Source: Rhodoferax sp.
GTDB lineage: Bacteria > Pseudomonadota > Gammaproteobacteria > Burkholderiales > Burkholderiaceae_C
NCBI RefSeq assembly: GCF_013297935.1
Contig: NZ_JAAFIX010000001.1
Span: forward strand, 62,001-126,000
Reading direction: 5' to 3'
Length of the DNA stretch: 64,000 nucleotides
Part shown: one piece after another, positions 41,685-50,154 of the stretch
How the letters are laid out: the number at the start of each line of letters is the position of its first letter
How positions within the stretch are numbered: position 1 is the stretch's first letter
Made by a program: the position numbers and the translations under genes
Notes under the pieces: generated by a model
What the model saw: the letters and a program-made list of their open reading frames with translations, nothing else
Told to the model about the DNA's origin: nothing
Databases searched by the model: none

Positions 41685-43409
41685 TCAGGCCTTCGCCTGC
41701 ACATAGCGCCCTGGAGCTGCCTCTATGGCCTTGTACTTCCCTTTGCCATACGTTTTGGGTGCAGCAATTTGCTTGCCAGCGTGGCCCTTGAGCCACAGGG
41801 ACCAGTCGGTCCACCAGCTGCCGGGAAATTCGACAGCACCCTCCAGCCACTGTGCGTGCGTCTTGGGCAATTTGCCGTCGGCACGGATCCAGTGGCTGCG
41901 TTTGTTTTTGGCGGGCGGATTAATGACTCCCGCGATGTGCCCCGAGGCCCCCTGCACAAACCGTTTTTTCCCGGGCAGGACCTGGGTAGATGCATACGCC
42001 CCACCAATCGGAACGATATGGTCTTCCCGCGAGCCGTAGATATAGACCGGAATATCAACCGCCGCGAGATCGAGTTTCTGGCCGCAGACGGTCAGCTTTC
42101 CGGGCTTTTTAAGGTTGTTTTCCAAATAGGTGTTACGCAGGTACCAGGCGTAATACGGACCGGGCAAATTGGTGCTGTCGCTGTTCCAGTAGAGCAGGTC
42201 AAACGGTGGCGGCGTTTCGCCCTTCAGGTAGTTGCCCACCACGTAGTTCCACACCAGATCATTGGGGCGCAAAAAACTAAAGGTGCTGGCAAGGTCCTGA
42301 CCCTTCATGAGGCCGCCCTTGCCCAACTCCGCTTCGCGGAACTTGACCATGGCTTCGTCGATAAACACATCGAGAATGCCAGTGTCCGAAAAGTCCAGGA
42401 AAGTGGTAAGAAAAGTGGCACTGTCGACCGGCTTTTCTCCGCGTGCCGCCAGCACACCCAGTGCGGTGCCCAGCATGGTGCCGCCGACACAGAAGCCCAG
42501 GGCATTGATGGTAGGTGAGCCGCTGATCTCGCGGGTCACGCCGATAGCGCGGATCACCGCATGCTCGATGTAGTCGTCCCAGGTTTTATGGGCCAGCGTC
42601 TGGTCCGGATTGCGCCAGCTCACCACAAAGGTGCGATGGCCCTGCTCCACGGCGTAGCGGATCAGCGAGTTCTCGGGCTGCAAGTCGAGGATGTAAAACT
42701 TGTTGATACAGGGCGGCACGAGCAAGAAAGGCTTCTCGTACACCTTGGCGGTCAAGGGTTTGTATTCGATGAGCTGAAACAGTTCGTTCTCAAAAACCAC
42801 AGCGCCTTCGGTGGTCGCTACGTTTTTCCCTACCTCGAAAAGACTTTCGTCGGTCATGGAAACGTGACCTTGCTGGAGGTCGTGCACCATGTTTTTCACA
42901 CCTTGGGCAATGCTTTCGCCCTTGGTTTCGATGGCTTTCTTCTGAGCCTCCGCATTCAGGGCGAGGTAGTTGCTCGGGGCCGCGGCGGCCATCCATTGCT
43001 CTACCGCAAAGCGGATGCGATTCTTGGTTTTGTCGTCGGTTTCCACCGCCTCCGCCAGACCCATCATGGTCCGGGCGTTGAGCAAATAGGCGGACGCTGC
43101 GTAGGCGGCAACGGGGTTGTCGCTCCACGCGGGGGCCGCGAACCGGCGATCCTGCAGCGCTGGAGGGTGCCCCAGCCCTTGTGTGAAGAGTTTGACCGCT
43201 TCTTCTACGTAACTGGTTTGCAGTGCCTGCAGGCGCTCGGGGGCAAACTTGATGTCCGGCGCCGCCTCTTTGAGGGGGGCAAAGCCGGCACCGGCGCCAG
43301 CAGCGTCCAGCCCTTTGAAGGACTCCAGCGCTTTGGCGAAGCTTTGGGTGAATGCCTGTTGGAACTGCTCGGCCGCTTGGGCCATGAAGTCGGAGGAGGG
43401 TTGCGTCAC
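41685..43409 (-). CDS. phaC: Class I poly(3-hydroxyalkanoate) synthase
   Basis: Polymerises hydroxybutyryl-CoA at granule surfaces. The 574-residue protein has the lipase-like box GFCVGGTML with the catalytic cysteine near residue 310, the aspartate region VYIYGSREDHIVP, and GHIAGVINPP with the histidine. GTG 43409 has AAGG seven bases upstream. It is followed 32 bp later by phaA. Confidence 0.96.
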   Translation of the reverse strand: MTQPSSDFMAQAAEQFQQAFTQSFAKALESFKGLDAAGAGAGFAPLKEAAPDIKFAPERLQALQTSYVEEAVKLFTQGLGHPPALQDRRFAAPAWSDNPVAAYAASAYLLNARTMMGLAEAVETDDKTKNRIRFAVEQWMAAAAPSNYLALNAEAQKKAIETKGESIAQGVKNMVHDLQQGHVSMTDESLFEVGKNVATTEGAVVFENELFQLIEYKPLTAKVYEKPFLLVPPCINKFYILDLQPENSLIRYAVEQGHRTFVVSWRNPDQTLAHKTWDDYIEHAVIRAIGVTREISGSPTINALGFCVGGTMLGTALGVLAARGEKPVDSATFLTTFLDFSDTGILDVFIDEAMVKFREAELGKGGLMKGQDLASTFSFLRPNDLVWNYVVGNYLKGETPPPFDLLYWNSDSTNLPGPYYAWYLRNTYLENNLKKPGKLTVCGQKLDLAAVDIPVYIYGSREDHIVPIGGAYASTQVLPGKKRFVQGASGHIAGVINPPAKNKRSHWIRADGKLPKTHAQWLEGAVEFPGSWWTDWSLWLKGHAGKQIAAPKTYGKGKYKAIEAAPGRYVQAKA

Positions 43410-43504
43410 GCCATCACCTTGAAAATTAGTGGGTCTAGTCTAACGCCCAAGTATGGCAGTCTTAAGCTGCGATATCCTGACAGCCCACACTCTCCGAAAC
43501 CCTT

Positions 43505-43819
43505 ATGTACATCGTCCCCATTGCCTGGATTTATGTCGCGCTCATGATGAGCGTGGCCGAGGCCACCAACACCAATGGCTCGGTGCTGGGCGCGATCTTT
43601 ACATTTGTGCTTTATGGCGTATTGCCGGTGGCCCTGATGATGTATTTCATGGGCACCCCGGCCCGCAAGCGGGCGCTCCGGGCTCAAGAGCAGGCGCAGC
43701 GGGACGCCGCCATAGCCGCCCACCAAGCGGCAGCCGGCGGCCAGCCCGACTCACTCCAACCAGATACAGGCAGCCATACGGCCACTGATGCGGTCCCTGC
43801 GGTGACTGAAAAACCGTGA
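43505..43819 (+). CDS. Small membrane protein of unknown function
   Basis: A 104-residue protein with two hydrophobic segments (IVPIAWIYVALMMSVAEA and TFVLYGVLPVALMMYFMG) and a basic, Ala/Gln-rich tail. I know no function. Its 3-prime end overlaps the convergent pgeF gene by 69 bp. It diverges from phaC with a 95-bp shared promoter region. Confidence 0.75.
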   Translation: MYIVPIAWIYVALMMSVAEATNTNGSVLGAIFTFVLYGVLPVALMMYFMGTPARKRALRAQEQAQRDAAIAAHQAAAGGQPDSLQPDTGSHTATDAVPAVTEKP

Positions 43820-44575
43820 GGGGTTGCTGACGGTGCACCAGGCGGGGCTTCCGTCGTTGCCATAGATGCGCTGCACACCGGCCGCCTGCAAACGCTGGCG
43901 GGCCAAGCCCGGCAGGTCCGCCAGCCACTTGCCGGCACTAAGAGGCTGAAAGAAAGCTTGGGCCTGCGGCAGCGCCTCGACAAAGGCACTACGGACCTCA
44001 TCGCCCACCTCAAAAGCCCCTGGGCCGATGCAAGGCCCGAGCCACGCTATGATTTCAGTAGCACCCCCCGCTTTATTAGCGGGGGCTAGAGGGCAAAATG
44101 ACTCTAAAGTCTGCTCCAGCACCCCGGTACCTCCCTGCCCTAGCAAACCACGCCAACCGGCGTGCGCCGCAGCAACCCGGCCACCCCCGGTCGTTGTCAG
44201 CAGCACGGGCAGGCAATCGGCCACCATGATGGTGCACACGGCACCCGGGTGGCTGGTGGTGCAAGCGTCGGCCTCGGTACCGTCGGGGGTGCGCCCATCA
44301 AGCTCAATGCACTTCGTGCCGTGAACCTGGTTTAAAAACACCGGCCGGCCGCCTACAGCTTGGGCAAGCCGCTGCCGGTTCTGGGCCACCGCAGCAGCAT
44401 CGTCCGCCACATGCAGGCCGAGGTTCAGCCCGGCGTACGCACCTACCGACACCCCGCCTTGGCGCGTCGTAAAAACCGAGCGCACGCCGGCAGGTGCGGG
44501 CCAGTCGGGGATGAGCCAACCGTGTTCCGGCGAGGCCGGTTCGGGCGCTCTACCGGGGGGCATCGGGACACGCAT
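43751..44575 (-). CDS. pgeF: Peptidoglycan editing factor / YfiH-type multicopper oxidase fold
   Basis: About 274 residues with the metal-site motifs of the family: LNQVHGTKCIEL (His), VADCLPVLL (Cys) and AAAHAGWRGLL (His). Family members hydrolyse wrongly incorporated peptidoglycan precursors or act on purine nucleosides. ATG 44575 is a choice among close starts. A dispersed repeat at 44046-44092 encodes the extra loop CPLAPANKAGGATEII just before WLGPCIGPGAFEVG. Confidence 0.9.
   Translation of the reverse strand: MRVPMPPGRAPEPASPEHGWLIPDWPAPAGVRSVFTTRQGGVSVGAYAGLNLGLHVADDAAAVAQNRQRLAQAVGGRPVFLNQVHGTKCIELDGRTPDGTEADACTTSHPGAVCTIMVADCLPVLLTTTGGGRVAAAHAGWRGLLGQGGTGVLEQTLESFCPLAPANKAGGATEIIAWLGPCIGPGAFEVGDEVRSAFVEALPQAQAFFQPLSAGKWLADLPGLARQRLQAAGVQRIYGNDGSPAWCTVSNPSRFFSHRRDRISGRMAACIWLE
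44046..44092 (+). repeat. Dispersed repeat, copy 9, inside pgeF
   Basis: GCTATGATTTCAGTAGCACC, then CCCCGCTTTATTAGCGGGGGCTAGAGGG: head, an internal CCCCGCT/AGCGGGG hairpin, and the GGGCTAGAGG tail. It is in frame with pgeF. Confidence 0.75.
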
Positions 44576-45218
44576 CAGGAATGGCCGCTTGAAATGCCGG
44601 CAGCGCCATGCAGGCCTCAAAGGCAGCCATGGTGCGGGGCAAGCCCTCTAGCGGCACGGCAAAACGCCGGGCATTAAAGATGAGGGGCACCAAGCAACAA
44701 TCGGCCTGCGTCGGGGTGTCGCCAAAACAAAAGGTGCCTGGAGCCGCGCCCCCGCGGGCCTGCTGCCACGCATCCAGCTTCAGAAGTTGCGTCTCAAAGC
44801 TCTCCAGTCCTTGTCGGGTCCAGTGGTGGTACCAACGGTCTTTGGAGGTGTCGGGCAAACCCATTTCCGCCTGCAGAAATTTGAGCACCCGCAAGTTATT
44901 CAAAGGGTGAATTTCGCAAGCAATGGACAGTGCCAAGGCCCGCACCCGGGCCTTGGCAAGCGGACTTGCAGGCAGCAAAGGCGCATCAGTGTGCACCTCA
45001 TCCAGGTACTCCATGATGGCAACGGACTGCGTTAAAAGCTCCCCTTCATCTTCCAGCACCGGCACCAGAGCATCCGGGTGGGTGCTGCGGTAGTCTGCCT
45101 GGAGCTGCTCGCCCCGGGCGAGATGGACCGCGGCATAGTCGTAAGGCAGGCCTTTGAGGCCCAAAGCAATCCGGACCCGGAATGCAGCAGAAGATCGGAA
45201 ATAGCTGAACAATTTCAT
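44550..45218 (-). CDS. maiA: Zeta-class glutathione transferase (maleylacetoacetate/maleylpyruvate isomerase)
   Basis: The 222-residue protein MKLFSYFRSSAAFRVRIALG carries the zeta-class N-terminal SS..XRVRIAL active-site motif, then DEGELLTQSVAIMEYLDE. These enzymes isomerise cis to trans ring-cleavage products using glutathione. A nearby FAH-family hydrolase suggests a tyrosine/homogentisate or gentisate pathway. ATG 45218 is preferred to the upstream in-frame start at 45230. Confidence 0.88.
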   Translation of the reverse strand: MKLFSYFRSSAAFRVRIALGLKGLPYDYAAVHLARGEQLQADYRSTHPDALVPVLEDEGELLTQSVAIMEYLDEVHTDAPLLPASPLAKARVRALALSIACEIHPLNNLRVLKFLQAEMGLPDTSKDRWYHHWTRQGLESFETQLLKLDAWQQARGGAAPGTFCFGDTPTQADCCLVPLIFNARRFAVPLEGLPRTMAAFEACMALPAFQAAIPDACPDAPR

Positions 45219-45280
45219 GCCGCCGAGCATAAACCGATGCCGTTACCATTCGGCTTTCAACCCACGCATTTGGAGACCCC

Positions 45281-45583
45281 ATGATTCTTGAGCTTGCCGA
45301 CATCCGTATCCAGCCCGGCCAGAATGCCGCATTTGACGAAGCCATTGCCCGCGGTCTGCGCGATGTCATCAGTCAAGCCAAAGGATGCCAGGGCTTCAAG
45401 GTCAACAAGGGAATCGAAAGCCCCGAGCGCTACATCCTGCAGATTTTCTGGGACACGCTGGAAGACCACACCGTCGGCTTCCGGGAGAGTGAGCTCTTCA
45501 CCCAATGGCGCGCCATCGTGGGCCCCTTCTTTGCGCAGCCCCCCGTGGTGGAGCACTTCGACCTGGTGGTGAAATCCGTCTGA
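45281..45583 (+). CDS. Antibiotic biosynthesis monooxygenase (ABM) domain protein
   Basis: A single 100-residue ABM fold: MILELADIRIQPGQNAAFDE, CQGFKVNKGIESPERYILQI and VEHFDLVV. Such small dimeric proteins include haem-degrading and quinol monooxygenases as well as many of unknown substrate. GGAG precedes the ATG. It is followed 35 bp later by the FAH-family gene, possibly in one transcript. Confidence 0.88.
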   Translation: MILELADIRIQPGQNAAFDEAIARGLRDVISQAKGCQGFKVNKGIESPERYILQIFWDTLEDHTVGFRESELFTQWRAIVGPFFAQPPVVEHFDLVVKSV

Positions 45584-45617
45584 CCGCGTCGCACCCACCC
45601 GTACTCTGAGGGAGTTC

Positions 45618-46316
45618 ATGATGAGCTATGTGTTTTCTGCCCCTGCTGCCGCCAGCGTTGCCATCACGGGAATCGCCGAGCGGTTTCCGGTGCACCGCAT
45701 TTACTGTGTGGGCCGCAACTACGAAGAGCACGCCAAGGAAATGGGCCAAACCGGTCGAGAGCCTCCCTTCTTTTTCATGAAGCCGGCGGATGCGGTACTG
45801 GCAGCAGACCCGGGCCAGGCGGTGGACATGCCCTACCCCACCCTCACTGCCAACCTGCACCATGAGGTGGAGTTGGTGGTGGCGATCGGTACCGGCGGGA
45901 GCAACATCCGGGCAGAAGATGCACACCACTATATCTATGGCTATGCCGTGGGCCTGGACATGACCCGCCGTGACCTGCAAAACGATATGAAAAAACAGGG
46001 TCGCCCCTGGTGCATCGGCAAGGGGTTTGAACACTCGGCCCCCATAGGCGCCATCACTCCGGCAACCGGCTTGCCCGATGTCACCTCGGCAGACATTGCG
46101 CTGCTGGTGAATGGCTCGCCGCGCCAGCGCAGCAGCGTGAGCAAGCTGATCTGGAATATTGCGGAAACCATTGAACAACTCTCCGCCGCCTGGACGCTGC
46201 AGCCCGGCGACCTGATATTCACCGGTACCCCGGAGGGTGTGGGCGCTGTTGTTCGCGGCGACGTGCTGCACGCCACCGTAGATGGCTTGGAGCCACTGAA
46301 GGTGCGTATCGTCTAA
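45618..46316 (+). CDS. Fumarylacetoacetate hydrolase-family protein
   Basis: A 232-residue FAH-fold hydrolase with YCVGRNYEEHAKEMG, the metal ligands in NLHHEVELVVAIG, YGYAVGLDMTRRDLQ and GDLIFTGTPEGVG. Candidates are fumarylpyruvate hydrolase, acylpyruvase or oxaloacetate decarboxylase. Neighbouring zeta-GST makes fumarylpyruvate or fumarylacetoacetate attractive, but the genes are on opposite strands. GAGGGAG supports ATG 45618 or 45621. Confidence 0.9.
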   Translation: MMSYVFSAPAAASVAITGIAERFPVHRIYCVGRNYEEHAKEMGQTGREPPFFFMKPADAVLAADPGQAVDMPYPTLTANLHHEVELVVAIGTGGSNIRAEDAHHYIYGYAVGLDMTRRDLQNDMKKQGRPWCIGKGFEHSAPIGAITPATGLPDVTSADIALLVNGSPRQRSSVSKLIWNIAETIEQLSAAWTLQPGDLIFTGTPEGVGAVVRGDVLHATVDGLEPLKVRIV

Positions 46317-46696
46317 ACCGCCTTAGAACTTGCGCTGAAACCGCACACGCAGGCCCAACTGGGGAGCGGCGCTTGCGTCCATTAAGGATGCACCTTCGTT
46401 GGCAAAAGCATCGGTCAGACCCGTGTCGACATGGCAGACAGGGAAACACGGGCAGCCCGTGGCTTGCATGCAGCCAGTGTTAGGAGGTGCGCATGGGCCT
46501 CGCGTGCATCGCCGCCGGGCTGACGCCTCAACCTTGCGACCGGTTTGCCTTGGACAACTCTGAGCGTTAACAATTCGCCCGAAAACCTCAGGGCATAAGC
46601 AGTTTTGTGATTTAAATGCAGCAATGCATCACTTGCTCTCTTGCATTACAGTGAAGCTCTTTTTGGTCCTGTATCCGTCACCCTCATCAAGGCTCC
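46317..46696. other. 380-bp gap with remains of a decayed gene
   Basis: No intact gene is supported. The left part holds a minus-strand remnant described separately. The rest has frames interrupted by stops and no recognisable RNA or repeat. The promoter of the Nudix gene must lie near the right end. Confidence 0.5.
46323..46433 (-). pseudogene. Remnant of an outer-membrane beta-barrel C-terminus
   Basis: A minus-strand frame translates to VDTGLTDAFANEGASLMDA, then APQLGLRVRFQRKF and a stop. The alternating pattern and terminal Phe resemble the last strand of an outer-membrane barrel. No start or upstream domain is present; the frame upstream is shifted. I take this as a decayed fragment. 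It is short, so chance cannot be excluded. Confidence 0.35.
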
Positions 46697-47242
46697 ATGC
46701 AGCGCGCTCCCCTCAAACATTGCAAAGAATGCGGTACCGCCGTGGTCTACCGCGTGCCGGATGACGGCGACACCAAACCCCGGGCGGTGTGCCCGGCTTG
46801 CCACACCATCCACTACGAGAACCCGCTCAATGTCGTGGGCACCGTGCCTTATTGGGGCGATCAGGTTTTGCTGTGCAAACGCAACATCGAACCGCGCTAC
46901 GGCAAATGGACGCTGCCTGCAGGCTTTATGGAGCTGAACGAAACTACGGCCGAAGGCGCTGCCCGCGAAACCGTCGAAGAAGCCGGTGCCCAGTTTGAAC
47001 TCCAAGGCCTGTTCAGCTTGCTCAATGTGGCGCGCGTCGGGCAAGTGCATCTCTTTTACCGCGCCCGCCTCACCAGCGACCAGTTTGCGCCGGGTACAGA
47101 AACCATCGAAGCCCGGCTCTTCCGTGAAGACGAGATACCGTGGGACGAGATCGCCTTCCGAACTGTTAAAGAAACCCTGGACTGCTACTTTGCCGACCGG
47201 CGAAGCGGCCACTACGGCATTCACACCCTCGATATCACGTGA
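46697..47242 (+). CDS. Nudix hydrolase with N-terminal zinc ribbon
   Basis: A 181-residue protein. An N-terminal zinc ribbon (HCKECG at 8-13 and VCPACHTIHY) is followed by a Nudix box GFMELNETTAEGAARETVEE and AG. The combination resembles NudC-like and related nucleotide-sugar or dinucleotide pyrophosphatases; the substrate is unknown. The stop overlaps the GTG start of the DnaQ-like gene. Confidence 0.92.
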   Translation: MQRAPLKHCKECGTAVVYRVPDDGDTKPRAVCPACHTIHYENPLNVVGTVPYWGDQVLLCKRNIEPRYGKWTLPAGFMELNETTAEGAARETVEEAGAQFELQGLFSLLNVARVGQVHLFYRARLTSDQFAPGTETIEARLFREDEIPWDEIAFRTVKETLDCYFADRRSGHYGIHTLDIT

Positions 47243-48672
47243 GCCAGGCCATGCTGCCCAGCTACGTGGTGCTGGACCTTGAAACCACGGGCGGCAATGC
47301 GGTCCACGACAGAATCACTGAAATTGCCGCCGTGAGGATAGACAAGGGCGTGGAAACCGCGCGTTGGTCCACCTTGGTCAACCCGGGTGTGCGCATACCG
47401 CCCTTTATTCAAAGCCTCACCGGCATCACCGATGCCATGGTGGAAGATGCCCCCACGTTTGAACAAGTGGCCAAGCCACTCCTGGCCTTGCTGGAAGGCG
47501 CTGTTTTCGTGGCCCACAACGTGCGCTTTGACCATGGCTTCGTGCTCCACGAGCTGGCGCGGCTGGACATTGCCTTGAAGGTTAAAACCCTGTGCACCGT
47601 GCGCCTGTCGCGCCGCTTGTACCCCCAACACAAGGGGCATGGGCTGGATGCCATCTTGCAGCGCCATGGACTCCAGACCCAGGCACGCCACCGCGCCATG
47701 GGTGATGTAGAGGTTGTACTTGCGTGGCTGGAGGTAGCGGCCAAAGAGCTGGGCCCGGAGGCCCTTGAGCGCGAAGCGCTGGGCCTGCTGCAAAGCAGTG
47801 CCGCCCTGCCCCCTTTACTGGAGACTGCGGTGTCGGACATTCCCGACACGCCCGGCGTGTACCTGTTTTACGGCGAAGGAAGCATTCCCCTCTACATCGG
47901 CAAAAGCGTAACGATGCGCACACGCGTGATGTCGCATTTTCAGGCCTCGACCAAGGTGGCCCGCGAAATGCGCATTCTGCAAGAGATACGGCGGATTGAG
48001 TGGCGCGAAACAGCCGGCGAACTGGGGGCTTTGCTGCTGGAGTCCCGACTGGTTAAAGAGCTTCAACCGATCCACAACCGCTTGCTGCGGCGCGAAAAGC
48101 AACTCACTGCCTGGAAGCTGCATGCTGATCCGGCGATGCGACCGGTCGTGCAACTGGTGCGCCTGGACGAGGTGGATGCTGCCGATATGGGGAGCCTCTA
48201 CGGCGCGTACCGCTCCAAACGGCAAGCCCTAGACGCGCTTCGCACCCTGGCGGAAACCCACCAGCTGTGTCCCTATGCTCTGGGTCTGGAGTCCGGCAAA
48301 GGCGCCTGCTTTGCCAGCCAGATCGGACGCTGCAAAGGCGTTTGCGCCGGGCGCGAGCCACCGGCACTGCACCGGGTGAGACTCCAAATTGCACTGGCCG
48401 AACACCGCCTGCTTGCGTGGCCGCACCCCGGACCTATGGGAATACGGGAGCACAACCCTCTTACGGGTCGCACCGATATTCATGTGTTTGATCAGTGGTG
48501 CCACGTGGCCACCGTGCATGATGACCATGCTTTGCAGGAAGCCGTTGCACAGCGCCAGGTGTTGGCTTTTGACCTCGACACCTATCGCCTGCTGGTGAAG
48601 CGACTCACAGGTGCCGGCTTGCGGTCGCGCGAAGTCGTTCACCTTGGAGCCCGCCTTGACCACGCCGCCTAA
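47239..48672 (+). CDS. DnaQ-type exonuclease fused to a GIY-YIG (UvrC/Cho-like) nuclease domain
   Basis: A 477-residue two-nuclease protein. Residues about 8-170 form a DEDDh exonuclease: VVLDLETTGG, HNVRFDHGFV and ARHRAMGDVEVV. Residues about 195-280 form a GIY-YIG domain: DTPGVYLFYGEGSIPLYIGKS, followed by a UvrC-like region. This fusion is known in proteobacteria, where it is annotated as a DNA polymerase III epsilon-like or Cho-like protein and thought to act in repair. Start GTG 47239 or ATG 47251. Confidence 0.92.
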   Translation: MSQAMLPSYVVLDLETTGGNAVHDRITEIAAVRIDKGVETARWSTLVNPGVRIPPFIQSLTGITDAMVEDAPTFEQVAKPLLALLEGAVFVAHNVRFDHGFVLHELARLDIALKVKTLCTVRLSRRLYPQHKGHGLDAILQRHGLQTQARHRAMGDVEVVLAWLEVAAKELGPEALEREALGLLQSSAALPPLLETAVSDIPDTPGVYLFYGEGSIPLYIGKSVTMRTRVMSHFQASTKVAREMRILQEIRRIEWRETAGELGALLLESRLVKELQPIHNRLLRREKQLTAWKLHADPAMRPVVQLVRLDEVDAADMGSLYGAYRSKRQALDALRTLAETHQLCPYALGLESGKGACFASQIGRCKGVCAGREPPALHRVRLQIALAEHRLLAWPHPGPMGIREHNPLTGRTDIHVFDQWCHVATVHDDHALQEAVAQRQVLAFDLDTYRLLVKRLTGAGLRSREVVHLGARLDHAA

Positions 48673-49255
48673 CTCCGTGAGGGTACAACTCGCAAGCGCA
48701 CTTCTCGACTTGGTGGTGCACGTGCCGCAGAGCGCGGAGCGAGCGCGCGACGATGCGGACCTGCGTGCCCATACCATTGCACGCAAGGCGGCACGGCAAG
48801 CGAGCATGGTCGCAGCCACGCTGTCGCTTCCCCCGGGGTGGATGGGCTGGCTCACAGTGCTGCCCGAAATGATCAGCGTCTGGAAGATTCAGGCCCAGAT
48901 GGTTGCCGACATCGCAGCGCTGCATGGCCAGCAGACCCATCTGGGCAAAGAGCAGATGCTGTATTGCCTTTTCAGACATGTTTCTGCGCAACTGTTCCGC
49001 GACTTTGCGGTCAGAGCTGGCGAACGCGTGGTGGTGCGCTCCAGCACCATGAAAGCCCTGGAGGCGCTCGCGCTACAGATCAGCGGAAAACTTCTAGGCT
49101 CCGCCTTGCGAAAAGGCGCTTCCCGCTGGATTCCCTTGGTGGGCGCTGTCGGAGTGGGCGCCTATGCCTACTACGACACCTTACAGGTAGCAAAAAATGC
49201 GCAGCATCTTTTCCAGATTCAAAGCCCTAACGGCGCCCGGAATATGAGCCAATAG
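48656..49255 (+). CDS. EcsC-like protein
   Basis: About 199 residues with LPPGWMGWLTVLPEMISVWK, IQAQMVADIAALHG and a C-terminal hydrophobic RWIPLVGAVGVGAYAYYDTL, the pattern of EcsC-family proteins of unknown mechanism. TTG 48656 has TTGGAG eight bases upstream and overlaps the end of the nuclease gene by 17 bp; GTG 48677 is an alternative. It is probably membrane-associated. Confidence 0.72.
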   Translation: MTTPPNSVRVQLASALLDLVVHVPQSAERARDDADLRAHTIARKAARQASMVAATLSLPPGWMGWLTVLPEMISVWKIQAQMVADIAALHGQQTHLGKEQMLYCLFRHVSAQLFRDFAVRAGERVVVRSSTMKALEALALQISGKLLGSALRKGASRWIPLVGAVGVGAYAYYDTLQVAKNAQHLFQIQSPNGARNMSQ

Positions 49256-49287
49256 TGGCCTGATACCAGACGAATACTGCGCACTCC

Positions 49288-49322
49288 GCTATGTTTTTGA
49301 TAGCAACTTCAGAGCGGTGCGC
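49288..49322. repeat. Dispersed repeat, copy 10, before tdk
   Basis: GCTATGTTTTTGATAGCAAC, then TTCAGAGCGGTGCGC. The head palindrome is complete; the core is diverged. It lies in the 114-bp gap before tdk. Confidence 0.65.
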
Positions 49323-49369
49323 ATTGCAGTCACAATAGGCCCCTTTTCAGAATTCCGCTGCTCCTTGCT

Positions 49370-49939
49370 ATGGCCAAACTCTTCTTCCGCTACTCGGCCA
49401 TGAATGCCGGCAAATCAACCTCGCTCTTGCAGATTGCCTATAACTATGAAGAGCAAGGACAGCGGGTGGCGCTCTTTACAGCGCGTATCGATGATCGCAA
49501 CGGCGTGGGCAGCATTGCGTCCCGCCTCGGCATTGAGCGCCAGGCGGACACCTTTGATGAGCACACCAACTTTGAAGATGTGCTGACACCTCAGCACGGT
49601 CTGGCGTGCGTGCTGATTGACGAGTCACAGTTTTTGCAGCCGGCCCAGGTCGCCCAGTTGCATCGCATTGCGCACATGGCCAACATACCGACCATCTGCT
49701 TTGGTCTGCGCTCCGACTTTCAAGGCAAGCCCTTCCCTGGAGCCGCTTATTTACTCACCCTGGCGGACGATATCGAAGAGATCAAAACCATCTGCGCCTG
49801 CGGCCGCAAAGCGACCATGAACGTGCGGGTGGACGAACAGGGCCAAAGGATTCGCGAGGGCGAACAGGTCGTGATCGGCGGCAACGACCGTTACCAGCAA
49901 ACCTGTGCACGCTGCTTCTATGAAGGCATCAACCGCTGA
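49370..49939 (+). CDS. tdk: Thymidine kinase (type II)
   Basis: Salvage kinase that phosphorylates thymidine. The 189-residue protein has the P-loop SAMNAGKST at residues 9-17, VLIDESQFLQPAQVAQ with the catalytic Glu, and a structural zinc site from CACGRKA and CARCFYEG. The length and motifs are normal. A bidirectional terminator follows. Confidence 0.96.
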   Translation: MAKLFFRYSAMNAGKSTSLLQIAYNYEEQGQRVALFTARIDDRNGVGSIASRLGIERQADTFDEHTNFEDVLTPQHGLACVLIDESQFLQPAQVAQLHRIAHMANIPTICFGLRSDFQGKPFPGAAYLLTLADDIEEIKTICACGRKATMNVRVDEQGQRIREGEQVVIGGNDRYQQTCARCFYEGINR

Positions 49940-49995
49940 AGCGCCCTGAGTCTCGGCCCCTGCAAGGGGTGCCTCGCTTGAGGCTACCGCACATG

Positions 49996-50032
49996 AAAAA
50001 AGCCGTTAAACATTTCTGTTTAACGGCTTTTT
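49996..50032. terminator. Bidirectional terminator between tdk and tRNA-Pro
   Basis: Stem AAGCCGTTAAACA / TGTTTAACGGCTT with a TTTC loop, an A-run on the left and a T-run on the right, serving tdk (plus) and tRNA-Pro with its upstream operon (minus). Confidence 0.9.
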
Positions 50033-50040
50033 CAGTTTTT

Positions 50041-50117
50041 TGGTCGGTGTGAAAGGATTCGAACCTTCGACCCCTTGCACCCCATGCAAGTGCGCTACCA
50101 GGCTGCGCCACACACCG
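50041..50117 (-). tRNA. tRNA-Pro (GGG)
   Basis: A 77-nt cloverleaf beginning CGGTGTGTGGCGCAGCCTGG with D-arm GCGCAGCCTGGTAGCGC, anticodon arm CTTGC-ATGGGGT-GCAAG (anticodon GGG), T-arm with GGTTCGAATCC, acceptor pairing CGGTGTG/CACACCG, and an encoded CCA. Confidence 0.96.
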
Positions 50118-50154
50118 ATCGAGCCTCAAATTATAACTCGTGTTTTAGAGCCAT

